NCBI GenBank assembly: GCA_964017185.1
Contig: OZ024874.1
Location: 16,363,957 to 16,427,956 of the forward strand
Length of the DNA: 64,000 nucleotides
Reading direction: 5' to 3'
DNA from: Rugalucina vietnamica
Taxonomy: Eukaryota; Mollusca; Bivalvia; Lucinida; Lucinidae
How positions within the stretch are numbered: the first letter of the stretch is position 1; each line of letters begins with the position of its first letter. The notes under the pieces were generated by a model. That model had not been told where the DNA came from and did no database searches. It saw only the letters and a program-made list of their open reading frames with translations. Positions 50,001 through 58,561 of this stretch are shown piece by piece. The position numbers were made by a program, and so were the translations under genes.

Positions 50001-53000
50001 CAGTTCATCTTTATACCAATTTGCAATTTTGAAATCAAATAAAAATTGCTAAACTTAAGTCTTATAGTATATATTAAACATTGGTAAGAAAATGAATCTT
50101 AACCGATAATAAATTTTTGATTTGTCAGAATGTCCTCACTGATCTCAAAGGACCAAAAAGAAAATATAACCTGCACTATGGATGCTTCTTAGGGCCGTCA
50201 CACGGCACAACCCCAGCTGCAGTAATAGCAAATAAAAATTAAAACTGAGATCCTCTAAGAGCAGTGAACACATCAGTAAGAAAGGGGATGGGCCATACCA
50301 CGGTTTCAACAATTAAAGATTCGTCAGTTAACCTTTAGATTTGGCAACATGGATAAAATATACCAAATTCAAAACCTTTAAATTACCATGTAAATGACAT
50401 TTTATTTGACACACCTATATATTTTCGTACAAACTGTTGCTAATTTTAGCGGTAATATTAACTTGTCACCTTCACTAAGGTGGGCCTTAACTTTAGGAAA
50501 TAATTGTAATTCTGGGCGGTGAAACGTCACAATAATTGTAAAAAAAAGAGTAAACTAAATTGGACATTTTAAATGTCTATCGACATACATGTATGCTTGT
50601 AAAGAAACTTAACACCGGGGTCCAACTGATGTTTTTCTTTTGCTCCGGAGCTAGTAAGTTATTCGGTGCCCAGGGATCTCCATCGTCGGGCAGCTTACTG
50701 AATCTGTGAGTACTGGTTTTTTGATTCATCAGGATGTTTATCATGATTTATTTGTTTGTTCTTGATGATTCATTGACTAGTTAGAGATTCACCACGAGGA
50801 CCGAAGAACTAACTAAATGTTATGAACTACTGCAGAGGCTGAGGGTGAGGTTATGGCCATGTAAAATCGATTAAAGCCCGCCAGTAACTTTGTGTTACTG
50901 ATCGTTCCAAGTCGATACTTCTGTAGTGGTTCTTTTCGTTTTATGTCTTGGTGTTTAAAAATGTTTGTGCTGTTGGCGCCTTATGTATGGTTTCATATTT
51001 TTAGTTAAGTTAAGGTAACTGAGTGGCCACCTATTGGGAAATAGCTGCTCATTCGGCTTATGAAATGTTTTCATGGTATTAGTACCTGATTGTTAGTTAG
51101 GGTTTTTCCCACCTCGGTTTTTGGAGTGGCAATCTTTTTCTGATTGCGCCATTTCCTGATCTTTGCCTACTTGTACCTTTTTAACAGTTAATGTTCAAGG
51201 ATATAATATGTACACAGGATGTGTCAATGACATTACGAAAACATGCCCGTGTAAGATTCAGACTTTTCTTGAGTTGTAAAAAGTGAACATTTTCAGTAGA
51301 ATTTGTTTAATATATTTTTTCTTATTTTTGCTCAAAACACAGCATCTGGTTACACGTTGTACGAGTACCCATAATCTATGTTTCGGAGCAAAAATAAGAC
51401 AAATAGATATACCCCTCTATATCCCAGTTTTGCTATATAAAAGCAGGGTTCAGTATATTTATCTGGCTTTCGTTGCCGGTTTAAAAAGGGTCACTGATGA
51501 GGGTTCATTACCTGAAATTGCTCAATATGGCCCATACTACCTCCTTTTGAACATTAGGATCTAGCTTTTATATTCAAGGGGGGTATTCCCTATACGGAAA
51601 TGTTTTCGTAATGGTAAACGATGAGGCAGTAATTTCTTATGTTTATCGCGTCCAACCTTTTTTTACTAATTTTGTAATAATCAAGTGTACATGTACATTG
51701 TACCTGCACTTTGTTCGCCTGGGGATAACAAGTAGTCTAGCTTTTCCTCTGTGAATGCATTGAAGATTTTAGAAGTCAAACCAAAAATATTGCTTTTTGA
51801 GCTATGGACGAGTGACTTGATCAAAATATCAGCTCGGCGACTTCTTGATGGTTCTTCCTTGATACTTTCCATATCTTTGTCCGAGAGCACTACGGTTGCA
51901 TACAATTTGTCCGCCAGACCATGCTTTGGCTCCAGTTCATCCTTCAATAGTTTGTATTTTCTTCTGAAGAGGTCTTTTAGTGTCGCCCATTGCTTATCCG
52001 GCTATTAACAAACAATCAATATGTTTTTATGGACTTATGTGTGGTCATGGTATATACATGTTTGAAGATTTACCTGTATAAAAAGCATTGGTTATTTTTG
52101 TCAACAATGTTACATTCTTTAGCATGCTTTATCATGTGGCTGTTGAATATGTTGCAAATGCATGGATTTGTGTATACATGATTGTGAAATGAGTGGTCAG
52201 CTCAGAGCAAGTGAGTCATTTTTCAGTTACTTCCAGGTTGAAATCGTTGGACCCATTTTTCTTAGCTTTTTGAAAAAAATAAGCCAGATTTTTCGATGTA
52301 GTCATTGACTTCAATCATATAAGAACCTGAAACAAAATGCATGTCAATAAGCGCACACGTACCGCCCCAAGTTACCCACTCTCAGAATTTTCCAGAAAAA
52401 ACATGTTTACACTAACTTTTCCCAGAGAAATACATTTCCATGACCCCAAAATAATTTTTAATTTGTCAGATTATGTATCCTAGACATTTAGGCTTTGTGT
52501 AGTTTTATTCAAATGCATTACATTTTCCAGGAAATGGGTCCCACGAAAACCAGTTACATTTCCATTTTTACACCAAGCTATTTAAAATTTTAAAATAATA
52601 ACTATATGGAGTCATTCCTAGTATCTGTGACGTCTATTAGCAATAAATGCACGTCATCATTTGATTGACAGATTCAAGGAAACAGTAGATTTCTGTTTTA
52701 CATACCCCACCCACTCATGTCAATATTGATAAATTCTTTAAGTAACAATAAAAGTAACAATAATTATCAATTTACATCAATTCATTCCCGAAAATGAGGT
52801 AAGTTGTTTTTTTTAAATTTGGATATCTACAATTAACTAAAACTGTAATTGTAAGCCCCTTCATGAGTGACTTACCGTGGAAGTAAAACTCAATTTTCCA
52901 GTCGGTGACATCAGTCCACTAGATGACGGAGAAACACCTGTAGGAAAAGATAGAAATGAATTTAAGGACTTGGAAGTTGTTTGTTAAATACATTGATATA

Positions 53001-54209
53001 TGTATACTTGGATACTTACTTGCTATCCCTGCTTCTACTAGAAAGTGAAATTCGCCGCTCCTTTGGAAATAAAGATGTAATGCTCTTGGTCTACAGTCTA
53101 AAGGTAAATTTAATATCCTTTAACAAGATTGATTAAAAGTACGACATGTTAGGCTGTATTACACAGATGCTTGATGCGCGGCCACTGTCATTTTAATAAC
53201 CTGGGTGGCTGCATTTAACTCTCTTAAATAGCACCACGAGTTCATCGACGTTATTTTATAAAGCTTGCCAAATGGTTTCAATTGTATGAATTTTACAATG
53301 CATTTTTCTCTCAAACATTTTAAGATATACTTTTTAAAGTCTATTAATGCTTTTATTACAAGGATGAGTCTATTATTTAGTATTTTATAATGCATAACTA
53401 AGTAAGATTTCTTCTTGAGACGTCTCCGGCCCACAATACAGGTTACATGGACGTAAAGTACTGGTATGGTAAGACCTGGACGCATAAAGGAGCCTATGAG
53501 CCATGCCGGAATTCTGAGCTGGCATAATTTGATATCCTAGTTCTTCACAATAATATTGTGATTGCCGTGGCAACCGATACATAAAGTGTCTTCACCGGGG
53601 CAATTCCAGTGCATATACCTACCGCTTTCCCCATGGTATGAGGAGTATGCAGAATCTACTGATGGCAAATAGAAGTTAGAGTATGTTGCTGACTTTGTCG
53701 GCGTGTCACTCACAGGGAGCCCTATAAAGAATAAAACGATATATACATTTTCATGGCGACAATTATTGGTTAACATGGGTTGACAGCTACAGACAAATTA
53801 AATATTTCGGCACCATGCTTCATATTTACAAAACACAGAAAACTATTGTTAAAATTTATTTTTCATAATTAAAAAAAACCCCAAAAACAACAACAACATT
53901 TTTCTGTCTTTTGGATGAGATCAAAATTGGCAAAGGCAACCACCAAAGAACAAAGAACACATAGAAAAGTAGTTATTCTGAACTGAGAAGAAACGTGCAT
54001 TTTTGGACCAGAAGCTCTCTATATGGCAATCGTTGCTTATAAAAGTCCTATAAAACGTCCGTAACATTCATTCCCCATCCTATGATCGACTGTTCACTTT
54101 TTTCTTTACCTGGACTATCACTATACGACAAGTCAAATCTAGGCTTTTTTGATGGTCTTTCTGTTTGTTCTTCTTCTTGATCGTCGTCCCTTAGATAAAG
54201 TATATACAT
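33394..54209 (-). CDS. Multi-CARD protein, 15 exons, 1025 residues
   Basis: Exons, 5' to 3': 54209-54110, 53721-53623, 53097-53020, 52937-52876, 52001-51704, 47206-46925, 46524-46453, 43176-43046, 40011-39774, 39366-39046, 37345-37046, 36662-36396, 34887-34774, 34455-34330, 33983-33394. All junctions are GT..AG and keep frame; lengths sum to 3078 nt. Residues 1-113 are low complexity with an acidic stretch and a possible nuclear signal (PSKKPRF, 19-25). CARD domains fall at about 114-212, 213-306, 454-560, 561-660 and 661-749. Residues 331-453 are unassigned, and 750-1025 form a disordered Ser/Thr-Pro-rich tail. CARDs mediate death-fold assembly in caspase and innate immune signalling. No enzyme domain is seen, so a scaffold role is inferred. 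The first ATG has an in-frame stop 9 nt upstream; a possible acceptor at 54190 leaves room for further 5' exons. Confidence 0.75.
34035..34185 (+). repeat. Dispersed repeat D, copy 2 (CARD gene intron)
   Basis: It matches 22790-22945 at high identity over about 150 bp. It lies in the last intron of the CARD gene, starting about 50 bases upstream of the terminal exon acceptor. Confidence 0.75.
34330..34887 (-). CDS. CARD gene exons 13-14 (linker)
   Basis: Exons 34887-34774 and 34455-34330 encode polar sequence (CPFMMSAIGDDCRNKSEGKD, TAEYLVNWTK, ELQLSLHKAIYQTSEVDKAK, ENWVQNQQEHQTTD). Two nearby alternatives at 34930 either shift phase or run into a stop, so the acceptor atttcag| at 34888 was chosen. 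Confidence 0.65.
34993..35036 (+). repeat. (AC)n microsatellite
   Basis: About 21 uninterrupted dinucleotide units in an intron of the CARD gene. Confidence 0.97.
35861..36346 (+). mobile_element. Family A element, complete, no internal repeats
   Basis: It begins aaaaggtacaagtagac and ends near gaggactcaacagattcagt. The two halves are joined directly at the junction aaatcgatttta. It lies in intron 12 of the CARD gene, about 50 bases downstream of the exon 12 donor. Confidence 0.75.
36396..36662 (-). CDS. CARD gene exon 12: CARD 5
   Basis: It encodes 89 residues and is the most typical CARD of the set: IRKNVLSNYAYLVNEIEPTR, KLVQERVFKAPEFDEILK, GRVVWLLRKLLQKEPS and CLLAFIDALKIANYLDIA. The acceptor is tttacag| and the donor ttcag|GTACAG. 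Confidence 0.8.
37046..37345 (-). CDS. CARD gene exon 11: CARD 4
   Basis: It encodes 100 residues. CARD-like helices are EIRRNLTFLQNEIEPKLFVS, IRTEDIISSDQRKIRCKRFV, EAMLKEGQTAIDRFIKDL and MTFVLDVL. The acceptor is gttatag| and the donor agaag|GTATTT. Confidence 0.8.
37927..37955. repeat. Perfect 12 bp hairpin
   Basis: The arms atgtgacgccgc and gcggcgtcacat flank the loop gttct. It lies in intron 11 of the CARD gene and stands out as GC-rich in an AT-rich stretch. No poly-U terminator or gene context is seen. Confidence 0.8.
38115..39050. mobile_element. Mariner-type MITE abutting CARD exon 10
   Basis: Terminal inverted repeats read acgagggtcattcaataag with gtaatgcaatat at the left and, in reverse complement, cgtaggtcattcaaaaag with gtaatgcaatatg at the right. 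The interior contains several gttgctaagcaac and ttgcctagcaac type short palindromes. There is no transposase. Its right end overlaps the splice donor of exon 10. Confidence 0.75.
39046..39366 (-). CDS. CARD gene exon 10: CARD 3
   Basis: It encodes 107 residues. CARD-like helices are FTFMERELQDVTSYLKVF, LIDFAAREEFSQM, KTEAFLRKLLSLPERAIC and LFEKQIKANGQLDLL. The acceptor is cattttag|. The donor C|GTAGGT lies within the terminal inverted repeat of the neighbouring MITE (38115-39050). Confidence 0.75.
39774..40011 (-). CDS. CARD gene exon 9 (possible half CARD)
   Basis: It encodes 79 residues with SEETVSKFIDLLDNNINLQR, LVNQIFTQEQLQTLKERD and IELLVPERSLIA. The pattern resembles the first helices of a CARD but lacks a convincing second half. 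The acceptor is tttgcag| and the donor agcaa|GTATGT. Domain identity is uncertain. Confidence 0.65.
41361..42665. mobile_element. Mariner-type MITE, 1.3 kb, TA target
   Basis: The left end cgaggggtgttctttaat and the right end, reverse complement of the same with a short extension (cttgtca / gacaag), are both flanked by TA. It lies in intron 8 of the CARD gene. No transposase frame is present. Confidence 0.8.
42697..43037 (+). repeat. Single satellite monomer between 15 bp direct repeats
   Basis: One diverged unit of the 373 bp family (cctttggaagcag, acaatttcgggtaa, ctgcactatggatga) is bracketed by identical copies of gataatctttagtga at 42697-42711 and 43023-43037. The bracket looks like a target-site duplication, although 15 bp is unusually long for a DNA transposon. 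Confidence 0.7.
43046..43176 (-). CDS. CARD gene exon 8
   Basis: It encodes 43 residues (ISANMMELKLNTIGENS, then SVFNLLLEEE). The acceptor is ttttag| and the donor gaagag|GTAAAT. The donor lies 8 bases before a 15 bp direct repeat that brackets an inserted satellite monomer. Confidence 0.65.
43630..43865 (+). repeat. Dispersed repeat F, copy 2
   Basis: It matches 33065-33310 over about 240 bp with scattered substitutions. It lies in intron 7 of the CARD gene. Confidence 0.75.
43870..44225 (+). repeat. Diverged satellite monomer
   Basis: It is related to the 373 bp family: gagaaagtggataggccata, tcgtcagtgaccctttag, ctgcactatggatgatgtac, gccacacggcacaac. It forms a subfamily with 48345-48900 and 50069-50360 (ccgcggtttcgactatta). 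Confidence 0.75.
44621..45087 (+). mobile_element. Family A element, no internal repeats
   Basis: It begins aaaaggtacaagtaggc and ends gaggactcaaagattcagt, with the same internal order as 35861-36346 and a run of nine G at the central junction (44901-44909). Confidence 0.75.
45180..45345 (+). repeat. Dispersed repeat E, copy 2
   Basis: It matches 31650-31835 (tgctggagaagtttggct, aataagttgcgaaatgta). Confidence 0.6.
45430..45870 (-). pseudogene. Penelope-like reverse transcriptase fragment
   Basis: On the minus strand the motif IPMGTNCTPLEADLF matches the conserved PMGTNCAPL-type block of Penelope-like elements. It is preceded at 45700-45640 by NNIYIRFGSKLYRQIV and followed, after a one-base frameshift, by the region that encodes the SRYLDDLLNI catalytic motif. 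Frameshifts and stops make it inactive. It lies in intron 7 of the CARD gene. Sequence from 45870 to 46120 is not assigned. Confidence 0.65.
46453..46524 (-). CDS. CARD gene exon 7 (linker)
   Basis: It is a 72 nt phase 1 exon with acceptor cttttcag| and donor aaca|GTAAGT. It encodes LSLELMPRHGHISTVPANE, with no domain. Confidence 0.65.
46925..47206 (-). CDS. CARD gene exon 6: CARD 2
   Basis: It encodes 94 residues with CARD-like helices: LQFLAKGLEDNLEPRDIIDD, FLSFMDHEDIYV, RHTRVKILVDHVKRGG, NFSLFETALKASYPELANQL. The phase-compatible acceptor is gattcag| at 47207. A stronger-looking acceptor ccctgcag| at 47253 also leaves an open frame but is phase 0 and would not join to exon 5, so the shorter form was chosen. 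Confidence 0.75.
47403..48324. mobile_element. Foldback Tc1/mariner-type MITE, 922 bp, TA target
   Basis: The ends cagggtgtcacaaaaacg and, in reverse complement, cagggtgtccaaaaacg are flanked by TA on both sides. Inverted similarity continues for about 400 bp on each arm (gacacccgttttgctagg, caaaagtgtcatgtaaaa), leaving only a short loop. The arms have diverged from each other. It lies in intron 5 of the CARD gene. Confidence 0.85.
48345..48900 (+). repeat. Satellite array, part 1 (diverged subfamily)
   Basis: About 1.5 units of the ccgcggtttcgactatta subfamily, with period near 375: gatgggccataccgcgg at about 48373 and again at about 48747. It is interrupted at 48900 by the element at 48900-50068 and resumes at 50069. 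Confidence 0.8.
48900..50068. mobile_element. MITE inserted in the satellite array
   Basis: Terminal inverted repeats of about 27 bp begin ctataagacttaagttta at the left, with the reverse complement at the right, followed by gcaattttt-type sequence. Satellite sequence stops at accaaata on the left and resumes at tatattaaac on the right. The interior of about 1.1 kb has no coding frame. Confidence 0.8.
50069..50360 (+). repeat. Satellite array, part 2
   Basis: This is the continuation of 48345-48900: ctgcactatggatg, gccgtcacacggcacaac, gatgggccataccacgg, ending at atttggcaacatgg. Confidence 0.8.
50700..51190 (-). mobile_element. Family A element, no internal repeats
   Basis: It begins ttactgaatctgtgagtac and ends gcctacttgtacctttt, the reverse order of the plus-strand copies. 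The two halves join at aaatcgattaaagcccgcc. It lies in intron 5 of the CARD gene. Confidence 0.75.
51285..51560. repeat. Hairpin repeat B plus a satellite fragment
   Basis: Bases 51300-51450 match family B with the central stem shortened (cttatttttgctc, gagtacccataatc, gagcaaaaataagac). Bases about 51455-51560 are a reverse-orientation piece of the 373 bp family (cctgaaattgctcaatatgg). The CARD 1 exon ends 140 bases beyond. Confidence 0.6.
51704..52001 (-). CDS. CARD gene exon 5: CARD 1
   Basis: It encodes about 99 residues with a clear six-helix CARD pattern: LKDLFRRKYKLLKDELEPKH (helix 1 region), LADKLYATVVLSDKDMESI, EEPSRSRRADILIKSL (the conserved R..ILI.L helix 4 stretch) and the C-terminal IFNAFTEEKLDYLL. 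The acceptor is ttaatag| and the donor gcag|GTACAA. Confidence 0.8.
52876..53721 (-). CDS. CARD gene exons 2-4 (N-terminal linker)
   Basis: Exons 53721-53623, 53097-53020 and 52937-52876 encode Ser/Thr/Tyr-rich sequence (TYSNFYLP, YSSYHGES, PSSSGLMSPTG). The middle exon (26 codons, phase 1 on both sides, donor GTAAGT) can be skipped without breaking the frame, so it may be a cassette exon. Confidence 0.65.
54110..54209 (-). CDS. CARD gene exon 1 (possible start)
   Basis: From the ATG it encodes 33 residues: an acidic run DDDQEEEQ, then PSKKPRF, a plausible monopartite nuclear localisation signal, then LSYSDSP. The donor is ccaG|GTAAAG. The start context is weak. The alternative acceptor ctaag| at 54190 would make this an internal exon of 80 nt. 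Confidence 0.55.
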
Positions 54210-54522
54210 GTAGTTTTAATGATTTCGTATGTGTTAATGAGTTAATGCTAATCACAATTTGCCCCGGCCGAGGGCAACCCAATCTCTTGCATGCTAATCC
54301 AACACTATACCGTTGTAAAAGCCGGCTTGTACCGCAAGAAAATACAAGTGTGTAGTATATCAAACACTATTACATTTCCCCCCTCCATTTTAGAATCCGA
54401 ATCCCCGAGTCCCTATTAGACGTTCAGGAACCTAAATTTGACACGGATGAGCATTGAGCCACCCATATCATCTGATGGGTTAGTTTATGGTTCGTACCGC
54501 AAGGCGATACAAGTTTGTAATA

Positions 54523-55066
54523 TATACTGAACAAAAGTGAAAACGCTACACAGTATTTCATAATATTTAGACACGAATGTTCATCCCAGATTTCATTTAA
54601 TTGCGAAACATTTTATTACATATAAGAATTTATATTGACTGTAATTTGCCTTTTGATTTGTTTCTGTTAAAGCGAAATACGCCATACTACACGCATTTTA
54701 AGAAGTAGGAGGTCAGAAAAAAAATCATGTCAATTCAGTATCACGTGTAGCAGAAAACGCTAAAATGAGCGCATGAAATCGACTGTGGTTTGCCCCATGC
54801 AATGCCGATGTCGAGCGCTCAATTTGTCAAGTTTGGTTTCACGAGCTATATATATAGAGAAAGTACATGGTCATTTTTCTGACCCCTTACTTGTTAACTA
54901 AATATGAATGCCGCACAGTTTGCATTCACAGAATAAGATTAAAGTGCAAGTTACTGACAAAACATGACAGTTTTATTTGTGATGAAAAAATTTGTAATGA
55001 AACAGAATGCGAGACAGAAATTTGAACTAGAAAATGAGTGTAGCGTTTTAACTTTTGTTCAGTATA
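54523..55066. mobile_element. Mariner-type MITE, about 545 bp
   Basis: The ends tatactgaacaaaagtg plus aaaacgctacac and the reverse complement gtgtagcgttttaac plus ttttgttcagtata give about 30 bp inverted repeats. It is probably TA-targeted. It lies just upstream of the putative CARD gene start. Confidence 0.75.
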
Positions 55067-55182
55067 GTGAACACTACTACATGTGCGTGAAGCTTAATCG
55101 GTGTAGCTTGTGCTATGGCGTTCATTCGCTGAGGGAAATGTAGTCGGTAACTTTAACACACACACTGTAAATATTTAAGTTT

Positions 55183-55445
55183 GATGCATTCCTTAGCGCA
55201 TGAGGAGTCATTATTAAACGACAACTCTTGTACGATGTATGTAGCACATTTCACGGCATTTAGTCTATGTCGAATGGGAATCTCATGGGAATTCAGTCAA
55301 ACATTTCCTTGTGCTACACAATGGACGATGCATGCCTTAGCGCATGAGGAGTCATTATGAAACGACAACTCGTGTGCGATAATCTAGAGCACATGTATGT
55401 AGCACATTTCATGGCATCCTTGTGCTACACACTGGTAACTTTTTA
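55183..55445 (+). repeat. Tandem duplication, 144 bp offset
   Basis: The sequence gatgcattccttagcgcatg with gaggagtcattat and gacaactc recurs 144 bases later with small indels, including tgtagcacatttca and ccttgtgctacac. Confidence 0.8.
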
Positions 55446-55803
55446 CACGTATGTCGAAATTTGAGCGACAGCTAAGTTGCACCTACCCAATAAAGGCAAA
55501 CTATCCTCCACGTGCAAATTATACTTAAACGCAAAAGTTTCGCAATACTTATGCATTTTTTTCGTATTGACTCGAAAATCATTTCGGTGATATTACGATT
55601 GACAAGCCCAGTTCTTTGCCTTGCATACATGTACAACATGAAAATCAGAACGCTGCGGCTTATGGTTGTCGAGAAACTTCAAGGTAACCCATCAGTTAAA
55701 AGTACAGATGCGAAAATGAAATTTCAAAGTATTGTTCGTTTTCAAAAGTAAAACGGACAACAAACGCCAATATGGAAAGTTTATGCCTTGGTTGACGTTT
55801 ATT

Positions 55804-55805
<2 letters not shown>

Positions 55806-55842
<37 letters not shown>
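55806..55842 (+). repeat. (GT)n microsatellite
   Basis: About 18 uninterrupted dinucleotide units. Confidence 0.97.
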
Positions 55843-55843
<1 letters not shown>

Positions 55844-56939
55844 CGAGTTTAAGTTTAGACGTAATTGGCTGTTAATAGGCAAATTAATATCAATATCGAA
55901 ACCTTTTAATGACGTAATATAGCCCTCAGTACATAGCACACTGAATGACATAAAGATCGTGCCCTAGCCGAGCATAATGAGTATGTAATGACTGTTTTAT
56001 AAAATAAGCTAAGTTAACGTAAACAAAGAACGAATCAACTAGAGTGCTGCTAAACAATAATTTGCAGAGGTTTGTTTTCTGCTTGAACAGATACCAAAAT
56101 ATCGATTGATGTTGTTTGTTTTTAAATCGAAATAAATATCCAAATTTTAGACGCAAATTATTAATATGAAATAGGCACACCTAATGGGCAACCAACCAAT
56201 CTATCAGGATACCGCACGCTTGAATTCATGATTTTTGTGTGTACATTAGTTTGCCGTTTGTTTTGTTGCTTAACCAAATGAACAACTTTAGGCAATGCTC
56301 ATATCTGTGCATCAAATTTCCTTTTGTAAACATAACTTAGATACCTTAACTTACAAAAACGTATGGCTCTCATCATTGAATTGTATGCAAAATGGACTTT
56401 CAAACTGGTTTACATGACCAGATTACGGATATGCATCATATGCACCAGAAGTTTTCAACAAGGCATCAATAAATGTATTATTAAATAACCAGTCTGCAAT
56501 TCTATAGCTTTTCTGTTCCAAGACACTTATAGATCTCTTAAAAAGTTGTAAATTGAGCCTATACGCCACCAGGCCTCCCATTTATTTTACTTCCCATTTT
56601 AAATTCGTCATCAGTATTCACAGAAGCCATGTTTCAGTTTTGTTTGCATTCAGGCTGAACAGTACAGTCAACCATTTTTCATTATTACAAGACAATCCAC
56701 ATTTTTTGGATACTTGATGGTTACAAAAGCGTTCAACAACACATCCTAGTACTTATGTCTTAGAAGCAGGACCTTTCTATCGAGCTAAGCTACATGTACA
56801 AGTACATGTATGTCAACATATTTGGAAATGATTTTGGGTTAAATATCTGGCACAGAGTCACATGTACAAACTGTATATAAACACAGCAAGTATATGGGTG
56901 TGTAGAATTTATTCTTTTAAAATGTAACATTTATAATTT
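55843..56939. other. Spacer, nothing recognised
   Basis: AT-rich; no supported gene or repeat. Confidence 0.35.
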
Positions 56940-57166
56940 GAGCCACATGAGAAAAACAGGATTTTTGCAAATGTGAAAACAAAGCCGCAGATCAACTGAG
57001 TAGTAACTGTACATCTGATTAGCGCCCTTGTTTTCGCTACACATATAGTACAATCCCTTTTCTACTTAAACTTTCTAGCTTCTTTACTTTTCCTGTGACT
57101 CAACAGACCGGTTTGTGAAAGACCTGGTCGGAAACCCTGAAGACCAATTTTCTGGTGTCATGGCTC
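56940..57166. mobile_element. MITE family C, decayed copy
   Basis: The ends gagccacatgagaaaaac and ttttctggtgtcatggctc remain, but the central stem has lost pairing (gcagatcaactgagtag against catctgattagcg). Confidence 0.7.
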
Positions 57167-58561
57167 ATTTAATAGTCTATTACATTTCTGAAATATTTTA
57201 TTTAACAGAACTCCTATATGGAAAATGTTGCCAAGCATTTTTCAGTTCTAATGTCTCACTTTTCTAACTAAGATTCTTGAAGTTAAGTTTTAATATTTAA
57301 GTGACACCTTCACAGGTCTGTCAATTTAATAAATAAAGTGCATATTCTTAAGCTAAAACAGACAACTTTCACATGAAAAAGAAGATGGTATTTGCTAACT
57401 TTTACTAAGAATATTTGAAAAACAGTAAAGTAGTTTGATGATTCAATTGTAGTAATTGCGCTTTGACAAGACAGAATCCTGAATGAATGAACTTGCTGGC
57501 AAGATGGGGAGTCTCAGAATTGAATCTAAATCAGTCCATAATGTTTATGCTGACTGGGCATAAATTTCTCTGGTAATGTGTTAACAATGTTCCAGTTTCC
57601 ATGGTCAATGATGCATTTGACACTGGTCAATACTGTATTCCCACTTAAAAGATCAAACCGTAAATAAATCTGAAACAGATTTTAACACCTCTAATAAATT
57701 ACATGAAACCTTATCAAGGAAAATGCATCAACTTCTATAAGAGTAAAGTGCCTATAAATTCAATCTATATTCATAATAATTAATTCTGTAAAAGATTTCA
57801 TATTTTAGCAATTAAGATGGATATTCCAAAACTTTATACTTATGATTAAGTTTTAAATCATAGATGTATAAGTACACATTTATTAGATGCATATTTGCTT
57901 GACTCAATGTTTTACATTCGCAGACAATTGCTGTGTTATTAGGATGGTCAGATATATACAAATCAATCTGAGGCAGTTATTACCATCCTGTATACCTGTG
58001 ATTCTTACAGTGCAGACTGATGCAGCATTTCACGACACATGACACGCAGTCCAGTGATTGGTAGCTAAATGATCCATTGGGATTCAACCTACAGCAAAGA
58101 GGTCATTGTCTCTCTGTAGGTATATGCCTCACGGTAAGTTGCACTCAAATCAATCTGGCTTCCAAACACTACACTCCATTTTGATGGAATGTTGCATCAA
58201 TCTGTGCTTAAGAAATTTGGTTGCATCACGGATATACAGGGGTTTACCAGTATATTTTACTGAGATCTGTTCTTGGATCAGGGGAAGCAGAATATGAGGA
58301 AAGAAGTATAAATATCTTCATGACCAAATCTTCATGAATAACCATACTGTACTTCAACCAAGCATTCTTAAAACCTACCTTTTTAGCTATTCACCTAGTT
58401 CAAAAATGTATCTGATATTGTTTTCCCATTGCATTCCTTGATCCCTAAAAAGTTCAACACAAATTTTGAAAATCAGTTGACAAAATCATAACATTATAGT
58501 ACTGAATAGCAGTGTTAACCTTGCATTTTACATGCACTGGTGGGAGGTACTTCAAAAAATT
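57167..58561. other. Spacer, nothing recognised
   Basis: No coding exon, RNA or repeat could be supported. Confidence 0.35.

Noticed and set aside
52229-52330. Possible coding exon after CARD exon 4 (acceptor tttcag| near 52330)
   Set aside because: In the phase needed after exon 4 it reads three codons and then TGA, and no donor follows. The phase that stays open does not match the preceding exon.
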